A stretch of DNA of 64,000 nt from Bradyrhizobium betae (GTDB lineage: Bacteria > Pseudomonadota > Alphaproteobacteria > Rhizobiales > Xanthobacteraceae), in contig NZ_MZXW01000042.1 in the NCBI RefSeq assembly GCF_004123905.1, positions 1-64,000 on the forward strand, written 5' to 3'. Below the pieces are notes generated by a model that worked only from the letters and a program-made list of their open reading frames with translations, had not been told where the DNA came from and made no database searches. Positions 25,038 to 32,420 of this stretch are shown one piece after another. The number at the start of each line of letters is the position of its first letter. Position 1 is the first letter of the stretch. The translations under genes and the position numbers were made by a program.

Positions 25038-25469
25038 ATGACCGACACGCACGTCCACACCCCTATCAGCTCCGATGCCGTGCCCAGCGGGGATCTCTGC
25101 ATCCGCACGCTGGCGATGCCCGCCGACACCAACGCCAATGGTGATATTTTTGGCGGCTGGCTGCTGAGCCAGATGGACGTCGGCGGCGGCGTGTTCGCCT
25201 CCAAGGTCGCAAAGTCGCGCACGGTGACCGTCGCGATCGAGGCGATGAACTTTCGTAAGGCCGTCTATGTCGGCGATCTCGTCTCGGTCTACGCCAACCT
25301 TGTGCGGACCGGACGCACGTCGCTCACCGTGCATCTCGAAGCCTGGGCACTCCGTCGCAGGGAGGAGTATCCGTTCCTCGTCACCGACGGCAACTTCACT
25401 TACGTCTCGATCGACGATCACGGCCGTCCGCAAGCGATCCGTCGCGACGATCCGCCGATCGCGACGTAA
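25038..25469 (+). CDS. Hot-dog acyl-CoA thioesterase (YciA-like)
   Basis: 143 residues from the ATG at 25038, preceded by GGGAG. A single hot-dog domain of the YciA/ACOT group is marked by LAMPADTNANGDIFGGWLLSQMDVGGG, where the Asn-Gly-Asp segment holds the catalytic Asp, and by VAIEAMNFRKAVYVGDLVSVYANLVRTGRTSLTV. These enzymes hydrolyse a broad range of acyl-CoAs. Its place after fatty-acid genes suggests control of acyl-CoA pools. An upstream extension of the reading frame is non-coding by codon pattern. Confidence 0.9.
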   Translation: MTDTHVHTPISSDAVPSGDLCIRTLAMPADTNANGDIFGGWLLSQMDVGGGVFASKVAKSRTVTVAIEAMNFRKAVYVGDLVSVYANLVRTGRTSLTVHLEAWALRRREEYPFLVTDGNFTYVSIDDHGRPQAIRRDDPPIAT

Positions 25470-25688
25470 CCGCGCGTGGCTCTTCGTCAATCTCACGAAA
25501 ATTTGCGGCGCACGAAACGCGGCGCTGGTGAGTCAACGCGTCGCGGCTTCGCCAACAACCAGTCATAAAATGGATGAGGTCCGGGCGTACTCAATTGCGT
25601 GTCGATTCGGGGCGGAAACCGGCTGATTTACCCGAGGAACTTTCGGGCAGGGACCCGGTTATTTGCCCGCATTGAGGAATCTACGGGC

Positions 25689-25880
25689 ATGCCGGACAGC
25701 TACATCATCGAAGTAAATTCAGAGACCGCGGGCATCGTCGTTCGCGGCCAGGGCGGTTACTGTTTCTTCGCCTCGTCCCACCAATTCAATCGCCTCGAAG
25801 GCCAGATCTTCCGCAACGCGCGCGAAGCCGAGCGTGCGGCGCGCAAGCTGGTTAACGGCGATGTGAAGGAAGCGGCGTAG
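25689..25880 (+). CDS. Small conserved hypothetical protein
   Basis: 63 residues from the ATG at 25689. The composition is that of a soluble alpha/beta protein: an N-terminal stretch YIIEVNSETAGIVVRGQGGYCFFASSHQFNRLEG followed by a helix rich in Arg/Glu/Ala (NAREAERAARKLV). I associate this type with Bradyrhizobium genomes but know no function. The region before it (25470-25688) shows no gene. A REP-like repeat follows 8 bases after the stop. Confidence 0.65.
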   Translation: MPDSYIIEVNSETAGIVVRGQGGYCFFASSHQFNRLEGQIFRNAREAERAARKLVNGDVKEAA

Positions 25881-25887
25881 TTTCGCC

Positions 25888-25994
25888 CGTCATTCCGGGG
25901 GCGCGCGAAGCGCGAGCCCGGAATCTGTCACGCTGCAGAAATTGCCGATCAAAGGATTCCGGGCCCGCGCCTGTCGGCGCGTCTTGGAATGACG
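25888..25994. repeat. REP-like palindrome, family C, copy 2 (long form)
   Basis: Terminal CGTCATTCCGGG and TTGGAATGACG are inverted, with internal arms CGCGAGCCCGGAATC and GATTCCGGGCCCGCG. The outer boundary lies within 8 bases of genes on both sides, which converge on it. Confidence 0.85.
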
Positions 25995-26001
25995 TCGTTG
26001 A

Positions 26002-26394
26002 TCACAACTTCGTCGCGGAGCGCGACAACAGCTTCCAGTCGTCGCCCTGCTTCAGCCAGTTCATCAGGATATGAAGGCTGTTTGCCACTTTCTGTCCGCC
26101 GGCCATCATCTCGGCCAGCCAGTGGAAACGCACGATCGCGGCGGGGCCGACGATCTTGATGGTCGGGTCCTTGTACGTAATCGACAGGAATTCGGTCTTG
26201 CCGTCGGTGGCGTTGGCGACGAAGGCCGCCTTGTCCTCGAGGAAGCCGCTGGAGTGGCTGTAGCTCAGATCATCCGCGCAGAGCGCGCTGAGCGCCTTTG
26301 GGTCGGCCGCGATCTGGGCGAGACGAAATGCCTCGACGTTTCTTGCCACCGCCTCGTGGTCCGTCGTGGCGGCATGATCGCGATTCGGTGTCAT
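26002..26394 (-). CDS. NTF2-like (SnoaL/DUF4440-type) protein, cytoplasmic copy
   Basis: 130 residues from the ATG at 26394, which has a strong GGAGG 5 bases upstream. A single cone-shaped NTF2-like domain: FRLAQIAADPKALSALCADDLSYSHSSGFLEDKAAFVANATDG near the start, IKIVGPAAIVRFHWLAEM in the middle and ILMNWLKQGDDWKLLSRSATKL at the end. It has no signal peptide. It is the second member of a tandem pair with the gene at 26632-27084: they share most residues and also the roughly 65 bases upstream of the start, so the duplication included the promoter region. Ligand or reaction unknown. Confidence 0.83.
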   Translation of the reverse strand: MTPNRDHAATTDHEAVARNVEAFRLAQIAADPKALSALCADDLSYSHSSGFLEDKAAFVANATDGKTEFLSITYKDPTIKIVGPAAIVRFHWLAEMMAGGQKVANSLHILMNWLKQGDDWKLLSRSATKL

Positions 26395-26596
26395 CGTATC
26401 CTCCGTTCTTGGTCTTGCGCCCACTGTTGCAGCCGCACTTGATTTTGTCGAGCGTCATGCCGCAATACCCTGCATCGCGCCAGGTGGAGCGATTTCTGAC
26501 GTGCAAGGCGCGCACCGGATGAGCGGGATCTCTCCGCGCATTCTGATGGAAATGAGCTCTGGAGAATATCCCCCACCCGACTTCGCTTCGAAGCCA

Positions 26597-26619
26597 CCCT
26601 CTCCCACAGGGGGAGAGGG
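26597..26619. repeat. CCCTCTCCC/GGGAGAGGG hairpin repeat (family D)
   Basis: A 9-bp perfect stem with loop ACAGG just downstream of the minus-strand NTF2-like gene. Similar CTCTCC/GGAGAG hairpins recur in this window (50553-50580). There is no T-run. Confidence 0.6.
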
Positions 26620-26631
26620 GAAGAGTCATCA

Positions 26632-27084
26632 TCACAACTTCGTCGCGGCCCGCGACAGCAGTTTCCAATCGTCGCCCTGCTTCTGCCAGTTCATCAGGAT
26701 GTGAAGGTTGGTCGGCACTTTTTTCCCATCGGCCGCCATCTCCTGTTCCGCGACCCAGTGGAAACGCACGATCGCAGCGGGGCCGACGATTTTGATGGTC
26801 GGGTCCTGATATTCGATTGACAGGAATTTTGATTTGCCATCGGTGGCGTTGGTGACGAAGGTCGCCTTGTCCTCGACCTTGCCGCTGGAATGGCTGTAGC
26901 TGAGATCGTCCCAGCACAGCGCGCCGAGCGCCTTCGGGTCGGCCGCGATCTGGGCGAGGCGGAAGGCCTCGACCTTCTTCGCCACGGCCTCTTCATCCGC
27001 CGAGGCCGCCAGCGCGGGTGACGTGAGCGCAAGCGCGGAGACAGCAAGAGTCGAAAGAGCCAGATCGCGTCGGTTGATGGTCAT
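26632..27084 (-). CDS. NTF2-like (SnoaL/DUF4440-type) protein, exported copy
   Basis: 150 residues from the ATG at 27084, with a perfect AAGGAGG 6 bases upstream. The N-terminus is a signal peptide with a twin arginine (NRRDLALSTLAVSALALTSPALA-AS), so it is exported, perhaps by Tat. The NTF2-like domain that follows is closely similar to the neighbour at 26002-26394 (DPKALGALCWDDLSYSHSSGKVEDKATFV; PTIKIVGPAAIVRFHWVAEQ; MNWQKQGDDWKLLSRAATKL). The pair therefore represents one ancestral domain in two compartments. Function unknown. Confidence 0.85.
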   Translation of the reverse strand: MTINRRDLALSTLAVSALALTSPALAASADEEAVAKKVEAFRLAQIAADPKALGALCWDDLSYSHSSGKVEDKATFVTNATDGKSKFLSIEYQDPTIKIVGPAAIVRFHWVAEQEMAADGKKVPTNLHILMNWQKQGDDWKLLSRAATKL

Positions 27085-27238
27085 CGTTTCCTCCTTTTTG
27101 ATCTTGCACGGAGTGTTGCAGCCGCGCGCGACTTTGTCGAGTGCCGCGTGATGGCCATGCACGTGCGTCATTGCGCGATCGAGGCTGTATTGATACGTCT
27201 TCCGCATTGATGCGTCGCGCATTCGGGAAAGTACAGAA

Positions 27239-27913
27239 ATGATCGAAGCACTCGGCAAGGCATTGCTGTTCGACATCGACGGCACGCTTGCCAACACCGA
27301 CCCGCTGCACCTCAAGGCTTTCAACCAGGTGCTGGGGCCGCGCGGCCATGTGTTCGATCACGCGCGCTTCTCCAGGGAGCTGCAAGGTTTCGCCAATGTC
27401 GCGATCGGTGAACGCTTTCTGCCCGACGAGGCGCCGGAACGCCGCGCCTTGATCCTCGCGGAGAAGGAGGAAGTCTTTCGCGAGCTCGTGGCCGGGCAGA
27501 TCGAGCCGCTGCCGGGCCTGATGGCATTGCTCGACCGGGCAGACGCGGCCGGCATTCCCATGGTCGCCGTGACCAACGCGCCGCGCCTCAACGCCGAGCT
27601 GTTGCTCTCCGGCCTCGGCATCACCGACCGTTTCAAGGCGCTCGTGATCGGCGACGAGCTGCCGCACGGCAAGCCGCATCCGCTGCCCTATCAGGAAGGG
27701 CTGCGCTTCGTCAGCGGCAGTGCGGCGGCCTCCATCGCGTTCGAAGATTCCCGCACCGGCGTGCAGTCGGCGACGGCGGCCGGCATTCCGACCATCGGCA
27801 TCCGGACCAGCCTCAGCCATGCTGACCTTGTCGCCGCTGGCGCAATCGCCTCCGCCAGCGCCTTCGACGATCCGGACCTGCTCGTGCGTCTCACGGCCGC
27901 GATGGCATGGTAA
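27239..27913 (+). CDS. HAD-superfamily phosphatase / phosphoglucomutase-like hydrolase
   Basis: 224 residues. HAD motif I is LLFDIDGTLANTDPLH (nucleophile Asp and general-acid Asp), motif II VAVTNAPR (Thr), motif III around HGKPHPLPYQEGL (Lys), and motif IV IAFEDSRTGVQSATAAGI (acidic pair). The helical cap between motifs I and II is of the beta-phosphoglucomutase/phosphoglycolate type. The substrate is a small phosphorylated metabolite. It reads toward glpR 90 bases ahead, so an intracellular sugar- or glycerol-phosphate phosphatase is possible but not shown. Confidence 0.88.
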   Translation: MIEALGKALLFDIDGTLANTDPLHLKAFNQVLGPRGHVFDHARFSRELQGFANVAIGERFLPDEAPERRALILAEKEEVFRELVAGQIEPLPGLMALLDRADAAGIPMVAVTNAPRLNAELLLSGLGITDRFKALVIGDELPHGKPHPLPYQEGLRFVSGSAAASIAFEDSRTGVQSATAAGIPTIGIRTSLSHADLVAAGAIASASAFDDPDLLVRLTAAMAW

Positions 27914-28003
27914 GAGGCTTGTCCGTTAACCGTGATCGGTGCGCGCATTGACCAACGGCGCGAACCGCCGCACCATGCACTGTCCTGACTTGAGGCCATT
28001 GCC

Positions 28004-28855
28004 GTGACCGGATTGACCCATCGCCAAGCCGAAATCCTCAACATCGCGCGCGCCTCGGGCCGCGTCATGGTCGAAGAGCTTGCGCGCCGGTTCGAGGTCT
28101 CGGCCCAGACCATCCGCAAGGATCTCAACGATCTCTGCGAGCGCCGTTCGCTCACCCGTATCCATGGCGGCGCCATCATCGCCTCCGGCGTCGAAAACCT
28201 CGCCTATGAGGCGCGGCGTTTCGTCGCCGCCGACGAGAAGAAGGCGATTGGCGCTGCCGCCGCCTCGCTGATCCCGAACGGATGCTCGCTCTTCATCAAC
28301 ATCGGCACCACGACCGAGGAGGTCGCGAGCGCGCTCACCTCGCACGAGGATCTCCTCGTCATCACCAACAATCTCAACGTCGCGATGCTGCTCTACCGCC
28401 ATCCCCGCATCGAGGTGGTGGTCGCCGGCGGCACGGTGCGGCGCGCCGACGGTGCCGTGGTCGGCTCGACCGCGACGCAGCTGATCGGCCAGTTCAAAGT
28501 CGACTACGCCATCATCGGCGCATCCGCGATCGACGAGGAGGGCGCGCTGCTCGACTTCGACTATCGCGAGGTGCAGGTGGCCCAGGCCATCATCGCCAAC
28601 GCCCGCAGCGTCATGCTGGTGGCCGATTCCACAAAGCTCCGCCGCAGCGCGCCGGTGCGCATCGCCCATATCAGCCAGATCCAGACCTTCGTCACCGATC
28701 AGGAGCTGCCCGAACGCCTCGCCACCATTTGCCACAGCAAGGGCATCGAGGTGATGGAGGCGTTGCCGAAGGGGGCAGGGGATATGGACGACGTTGCAAC
28801 GGACCCGCCGCAGGACGCCGCGCCCGAAGCCGCGCCGGTGGTGCGGCTGAGATAG
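28004..28855 (+). CDS. glpR: DeoR-family repressor GlpR
   Basis: 283 residues from a GTG. The DeoR winged helix-turn-helix covers residues 4-58 (LTHRQAEILNIARASGRVMVEELARRFEVSAQTIRKDLNDL). The sugar-phosphate-binding isomerase-like domain follows (INIGTTTEEVASAL, ITNNLNVAMLL, VVVAGGTVRRADGAVVG, DYAIIGASAIDEEG, DFDYREVQVAQAI, LVADSTKLRRSAPVR). In this family glycerol-3-phosphate is the inducer for GlpR. The assignment rests on the glpDSTPQUV operon just downstream and on the TTTCG repeats before glpD. The last 30 residues are an Ala/Pro-rich acidic tail. Confidence 0.88.
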   Translation: MTGLTHRQAEILNIARASGRVMVEELARRFEVSAQTIRKDLNDLCERRSLTRIHGGAIIASGVENLAYEARRFVAADEKKAIGAAAASLIPNGCSLFINIGTTTEEVASALTSHEDLLVITNNLNVAMLLYRHPRIEVVVAGGTVRRADGAVVGSTATQLIGQFKVDYAIIGASAIDEEGALLDFDYREVQVAQAIIANARSVMLVADSTKLRRSAPVRIAHISQIQTFVTDQELPERLATICHSKGIEVMEALPKGAGDMDDVATDPPQDAAPEAAPVVRLR

Positions 28856-28859
28856 TGCC

Positions 28860-29273
28860 TTAGGCGTCGCCCCACGGGTTGAGCAGCGGAACACCTGTCG
28901 GTTCGAAATCGCCTACGTTGCGGGTGACGATCGTCAAGCCGTGAACAAGCGCGGTTGCCGCAATGAGAGCCTCGCGCTCGGCCCGCGGGTTGGGAACGTG
29001 AAGCGCACAACGCTGCGCCACGGCTGTATCGACGGCCAGAATACGGCCTTCAAAGCGAGCCAGAATTTGACTGTCGATCCAGGTGCGCAGGACCGCGCCC
29101 TGCGCCGTATCTTTGCGCTCGATCAGGCGTGCGCCAAGTTCAATTTCAAGGATCGAGATGGCGGATATGAAAAAGTTTGCCGCGGGAGTTGCCTTGGCCC
29201 AGGCGACGACGTTGCGATGGGCCTTATCAGGCCGCCTCAGCTCGGAAATGACATTGGTGTCCAGCAGAAACAT
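28860..29273 (-). CDS. PIN-domain toxin (VapC/FitB type)
   Basis: 137 residues. The PIN ribonuclease fold is marked by FLLDTNVISELRR (first catalytic Asp), ISAISILEIELG (Glu) and LIAATALVHGLTIVTRNVGDFE (Asp in the last motif). The usual third acidic residue of the DALIAATA motif is Glu here, a conservative change. The ATG overlaps the stop of the upstream antitoxin gene (TGATG). The gene lies on the strand opposite to the glp genes, 4 bases beyond the glpR stop. It is predicted to cleave a tRNA or mRNA when released from its antitoxin. Confidence 0.88.
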   Translation of the reverse strand: MFLLDTNVISELRRPDKAHRNVVAWAKATPAANFFISAISILEIELGARLIERKDTAQGAVLRTWIDSQILARFEGRILAVDTAVAQRCALHVPNPRAEREALIAATALVHGLTIVTRNVGDFEPTGVPLLNPWGDA

Positions 29274-29524
29274 CAGTCGAGATCGGCGGCCTTGAAGATT
29301 CCGCCGCCAATGCGAGGCGGATCGAAATCAAAGTCCGTGTCCGGCTGCGCCAAAGCTTCGGCCAGGCTCATATGCCCGCCGGTCAGACGCAAATAATCTT
29401 CAATCGTCAGCAGCACGTGAGCCGGGCGACCACGATCCGTAATAAAGACGGGGCCCTGCGATGCTGCTTTTTTTGCGCCGCTGGTATCGTGGTTGAATTC
29501 TCGGCTGGTGAGGGTGGTCACCAT
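29273..29524 (-). CDS. Phd/YefM-family antitoxin
   Basis: 83 residues from the ATG at 29524, with GGGAG 10 bases upstream. The Phd-type N-terminus binds DNA (TTLTSREFNHDTSGAKKAASQGPVFITDRGRPAHVLL) and the C-terminal acidic tail (DTDFDFDPPRIGGGIF) is expected to wrap the toxin. It precedes and overlaps the PIN toxin gene, the standard antitoxin-first order, and by family rule represses its own promoter. Confidence 0.87.
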   Translation of the reverse strand: MVTTLTSREFNHDTSGAKKAASQGPVFITDRGRPAHVLLTIEDYLRLTGGHMSLAEALAQPDTDFDFDPPRIGGGIFKAADLD

Positions 29525-29683
29525 CGTTTTGCGTCTCCCGGCGACGTGCCCGGTGGGAGGATTATATGTAGGCATGTTGCTACATTCAAGGCATCTGAGC
29601 CTTCGCCGAAGCCGTCTGGACCTCCTCCTCCTCAAACTTGCCTGCCGTTTTTTCAATCGTATTGCCCACGGAAAAAGTTCCGG

Positions 29684-29751
29684 TTTCGCTTGTTGTCGTC
29701 TATCTTTCATCTTGCTTTCGTTTTTTGGTGTGATCTAATCAAAAACGAAAG
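29684..29751. promoter_or_regulatory. Candidate GlpR operator region upstream of glpD
   Basis: CTTTCGTTTTT (29715-29725) and AAAAACGAAAG (29741-29751) form a perfect 11-base inverted repeat with a 15-base spacer. Another TTTCG occurs at 29684, 32 bases (three helical turns) upstream of the one at 29716. DeoR-family repressors bind repeated TTCG-type half-sites. The region ends 33 bases before glpD and is markedly richer in A+T than its surroundings. Confidence 0.6.
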
Positions 29752-29784
29752 TAGCCACTCGACGGAACGAGTGGTCGCCGGGGG

Positions 29785-31335
29785 ATGCGTCTGTTGGAGC
29801 GGATTTTCGACCTCGCCATCATTGGAGGCGGTGTTAACGGCTGTGGCATCGCGCGTGACGCGGTGGGCCGCGGCAACAGTGTTTTCCTGTGCGAAATGAA
29901 CGATCTGGCGAGCGGGACGTCGTCCTGGTCGACAAAGCTGGTGCACGGCGGCCTGCGCTATCTCGAATATTACGAGTTTCGCCTGGTCCGCGAGGCGCTG
30001 ATCGAGCGCGAGATCCTCTGGGGCATCGCGCCCCACATCATCCGTCCCCTGCGTTTCGTTTTGCCGCATCACGCCGGTCTGCGCCCGGCCTGGCTGCTGC
30101 GTCTCGGCCTCTTTCTCTATGACCACATCGGCGGCCGCCACCTCCTGCCGGCGACCCGTTCGGTCGATCTGCGGCGCGACGAGGTTGGCAAGCCGCTGAT
30201 CCCGAATCGCTACAGCCGCGCGTTTGAATATTCCGACTGTTTCGTCGACGACGCCCGCCTCGTCGTGCTCAATGCGCGCGATGCCGCCGACAAGGGCGCC
30301 GAGATTCGCACCCGCACCCGTGCAACCGATATCAAGCAGTCCAACGGCCTCTGGACCGTCAGCATGGTCAACACGCTGACCGGCGAGCGTTCGCAGATCC
30401 AGGCGAAGGCGCTGGTCAATGCGGGCGGCCCCTGGGTCGAGGACGTGCTCGGCCGAGGTGCCGGCGTCAACGCGAAAGCCAAGGTGCGCCTGGTGCAAGG
30501 CTCGCACATCGTCGTGAAAAAACTCTACGACCACGACCGCGCCTACATGTTCCAGAACGCCGACGGCCGTATCATCTTCGTGATCCCGTACCAGGACGAC
30601 TTTACGCTGATCGGCACGACCGATCGCGATTACGACGGCGACCCCGCCAAGGTGAAGGCAACGCCGGAGGAGATCGAGTATCTCTGCAAGGCGGCGAGCG
30701 AATATCTGGCCAAGCCGGTGACATCCGACGACGTGGTCTGGACCTATTCCGGCGTGCGGCCGCTCTATGACGACGGCGCCAGCGAAGCCAAGGCCGCAAC
30801 CCGCGACTACGTGTTCGAGCTCGACACGCCCGGCGGCTCTCCGCTGCTCTCGATCTATGGCGGCAAGATCACGACCTACCGCCGGCTCGCGGAAGAGGCG
30901 CTGGAACGGCTTTCGCCCTATCTCCGCAGCGCGAAAGCGCGCGAGGGCTGGACCGGGAAATGGCCGCTGCCGGGCGGCGACATGAATGTATCCGACATCG
31001 ACGGGCTGATCGCCGAGCTCCGGCGCGGCTATCCTTTCCTCAGCCACGAGCATGCGCGCCGTCTCGCACGGGCCTATGGCACCCGCGCCATCAAGCTGCT
31101 TGGTGACGCCAAATCGGCTGCCGATCTTGGCCAGTCCTTCGGCTCCACCTTGACCGAACGCGAGGTCCGCTATCTCATGGCCAACGAGTGGGCCGTCACC
31201 GCCGAGGACATCGTCTGGCGCCGCTCGAAACTCGGCCTGCGACTATCTGCCGACGAGATTGCCGCGCTTGACGACTGGATCAGGACCCACGCCGTGTCGC
31301 AAAGTCCCCTGCTGGAAGCGGGAGGACGCTCATGA
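29785..31335 (+). CDS. glpD: FAD-dependent glycerol-3-phosphate dehydrogenase
   Basis: 516 residues from the ATG at 29785; a TTG at 29794 is better spaced from GGGGGA and would give MERIFDLAI. The FAD-binding motif is LAIIGGGVNGCGIARDAVGRG, followed by SGTSSWSTKLVHGGLRYLEYYEF, signature of GlpD. The substrate region includes VLPHHAG, LVNAGGPWVEDVL, GSHIVVKK and TYSGVRPLYDD, and the C-terminal helical domain ends YLMANEWAVTAEDIVWRRSKLGL. It oxidises glycerol-3-phosphate to dihydroxyacetone phosphate at the inner membrane, passing electrons to quinone. The stop overlaps glpS by 4 bases. Confidence 0.95.
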   Translation: MRLLERIFDLAIIGGGVNGCGIARDAVGRGNSVFLCEMNDLASGTSSWSTKLVHGGLRYLEYYEFRLVREALIEREILWGIAPHIIRPLRFVLPHHAGLRPAWLLRLGLFLYDHIGGRHLLPATRSVDLRRDEVGKPLIPNRYSRAFEYSDCFVDDARLVVLNARDAADKGAEIRTRTRATDIKQSNGLWTVSMVNTLTGERSQIQAKALVNAGGPWVEDVLGRGAGVNAKAKVRLVQGSHIVVKKLYDHDRAYMFQNADGRIIFVIPYQDDFTLIGTTDRDYDGDPAKVKATPEEIEYLCKAASEYLAKPVTSDDVVWTYSGVRPLYDDGASEAKAATRDYVFELDTPGGSPLLSIYGGKITTYRRLAEEALERLSPYLRSAKAREGWTGKWPLPGGDMNVSDIDGLIAELRRGYPFLSHEHARRLARAYGTRAIKLLGDAKSAADLGQSFGSTLTEREVRYLMANEWAVTAEDIVWRRSKLGLRLSADEIAALDDWIRTHAVSQSPLLEAGGRS

Positions 31336-32408
31336 GCGTGACACTCGATCACGTGTCCCGGACCGTCGATGGTATCGAGCACATCCGCGATGTCTCGCTG
31401 ACGCTTGAGAGCGGCACGCTCAACGTGCTGCTCGGGCCGACGCTGTCGGGCAAGACCTCGATCATGCGACTGCTCGCCGGCCTCGACAAGCCGACGTCGG
31501 GCAAGGTGCTGGTCAACGGCAAGGACGTCACCGGCGCCGACGTGCGCAAGCGTTCGGTCGCGATGGTCTATCAGCAGTTCATCAACTACCCCTCGCTCAC
31601 GGTCTATGAGAATATCGCCTCGCCGTTGCGCGTGCAGGGCAAGCCGCGTGACGAGATCGAGACGCGCGTAGCAGAGGCCGCAAAGCTGCTGCGGCTCGAG
31701 CCGTTCCTGAAGCGCACGCCGCTGCAACTCTCCGGCGGCCAGCAGCAGCGCACCGCGATCGCGCGCGCGCTGGTCAAGGGCGCCGATCTCGTGCTGCTCG
31801 ACGAGCCGCTCGCCAATCTCGACTACAAGCTGCGCGAAGAGCTGCGCGCAGAGCTGCCGCGCATCTTCGAGGCTTCGGGTGCGATCTTCGTCTATGCCAC
31901 CACCGAGCCGACCGAAGCGCTGCTGCTCGGCGGCAACACGGTGTGCATGTGGGAAGGAAAGGCGCTCCAGATCGGCGAGACCGCCAATGTCTATCGCCGT
32001 CCGCAGACGCTGCGCGTCGCGCAGGTGTTTTCCGATCCGCCGCTCAATCTGGTCGGCATCGAGAAGAAGAACGGCTCCGTGCAATATGCCGGCGGCGCGG
32101 CATCGCCGGCCTCCGGTCTCTATTCGTCGCTGGCCGACGGCGCCTATCGCGTCGGCTTCCGCGCGCACCAGCTTGCGCTTGCCAATGGCGAGGCCGACCG
32201 CCACGCCTTCCACGCCACGGTGACGGTGACCGAGATCACCGGTTCGGAGAGCTTTGTGCATTTGACCCGCGACGGTTCGAACTGGGTGGCGGTGCTGCAC
32301 GGCGTGCACGAGTTCGAGCCCGGCCAGATGCTGGACGCCGTGCTCGATCCCAACGATGTCTTCGTGTTCGACGCGGCCGATCGCCTCGTCGCGGCACCTG
32401 TTACTTGA
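31332..32408 (+). CDS. glpS: Glycerol ABC transporter ATPase GlpS (H-loop histidine missing)
   Basis: 358 residues. The nucleotide-binding domain has an intact Walker A (GPTLSGKTS), Q-loop (VYQQF), signature (LSGGQQQR) and Walker B (VLLDEPLANLD), followed by a regulatory TOBE-like C-terminal domain of the MalK type. The switch segment reads FVYATTEPTEAL where MalK-type proteins read VYVTHDQ, so the H-loop histidine is replaced by threonine. It starts 4 bases inside glpD and is followed 12 bases later by the second ATPase, glpT. The names follow the Rhizobium leguminosarum glpSTPQUV glycerol uptake operon, matched here in gene order and types. Confidence 0.9.
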   Translation: MSVTLDHVSRTVDGIEHIRDVSLTLESGTLNVLLGPTLSGKTSIMRLLAGLDKPTSGKVLVNGKDVTGADVRKRSVAMVYQQFINYPSLTVYENIASPLRVQGKPRDEIETRVAEAAKLLRLEPFLKRTPLQLSGGQQQRTAIARALVKGADLVLLDEPLANLDYKLREELRAELPRIFEASGAIFVYATTEPTEALLLGGNTVCMWEGKALQIGETANVYRRPQTLRVAQVFSDPPLNLVGIEKKNGSVQYAGGAASPASGLYSSLADGAYRVGFRAHQLALANGEADRHAFHATVTVTEITGSESFVHLTRDGSNWVAVLHGVHEFEPGQMLDAVLDPNDVFVFDAADRLVAAPVT

Positions 32409-32420
32409 GGGAGATGCGAT

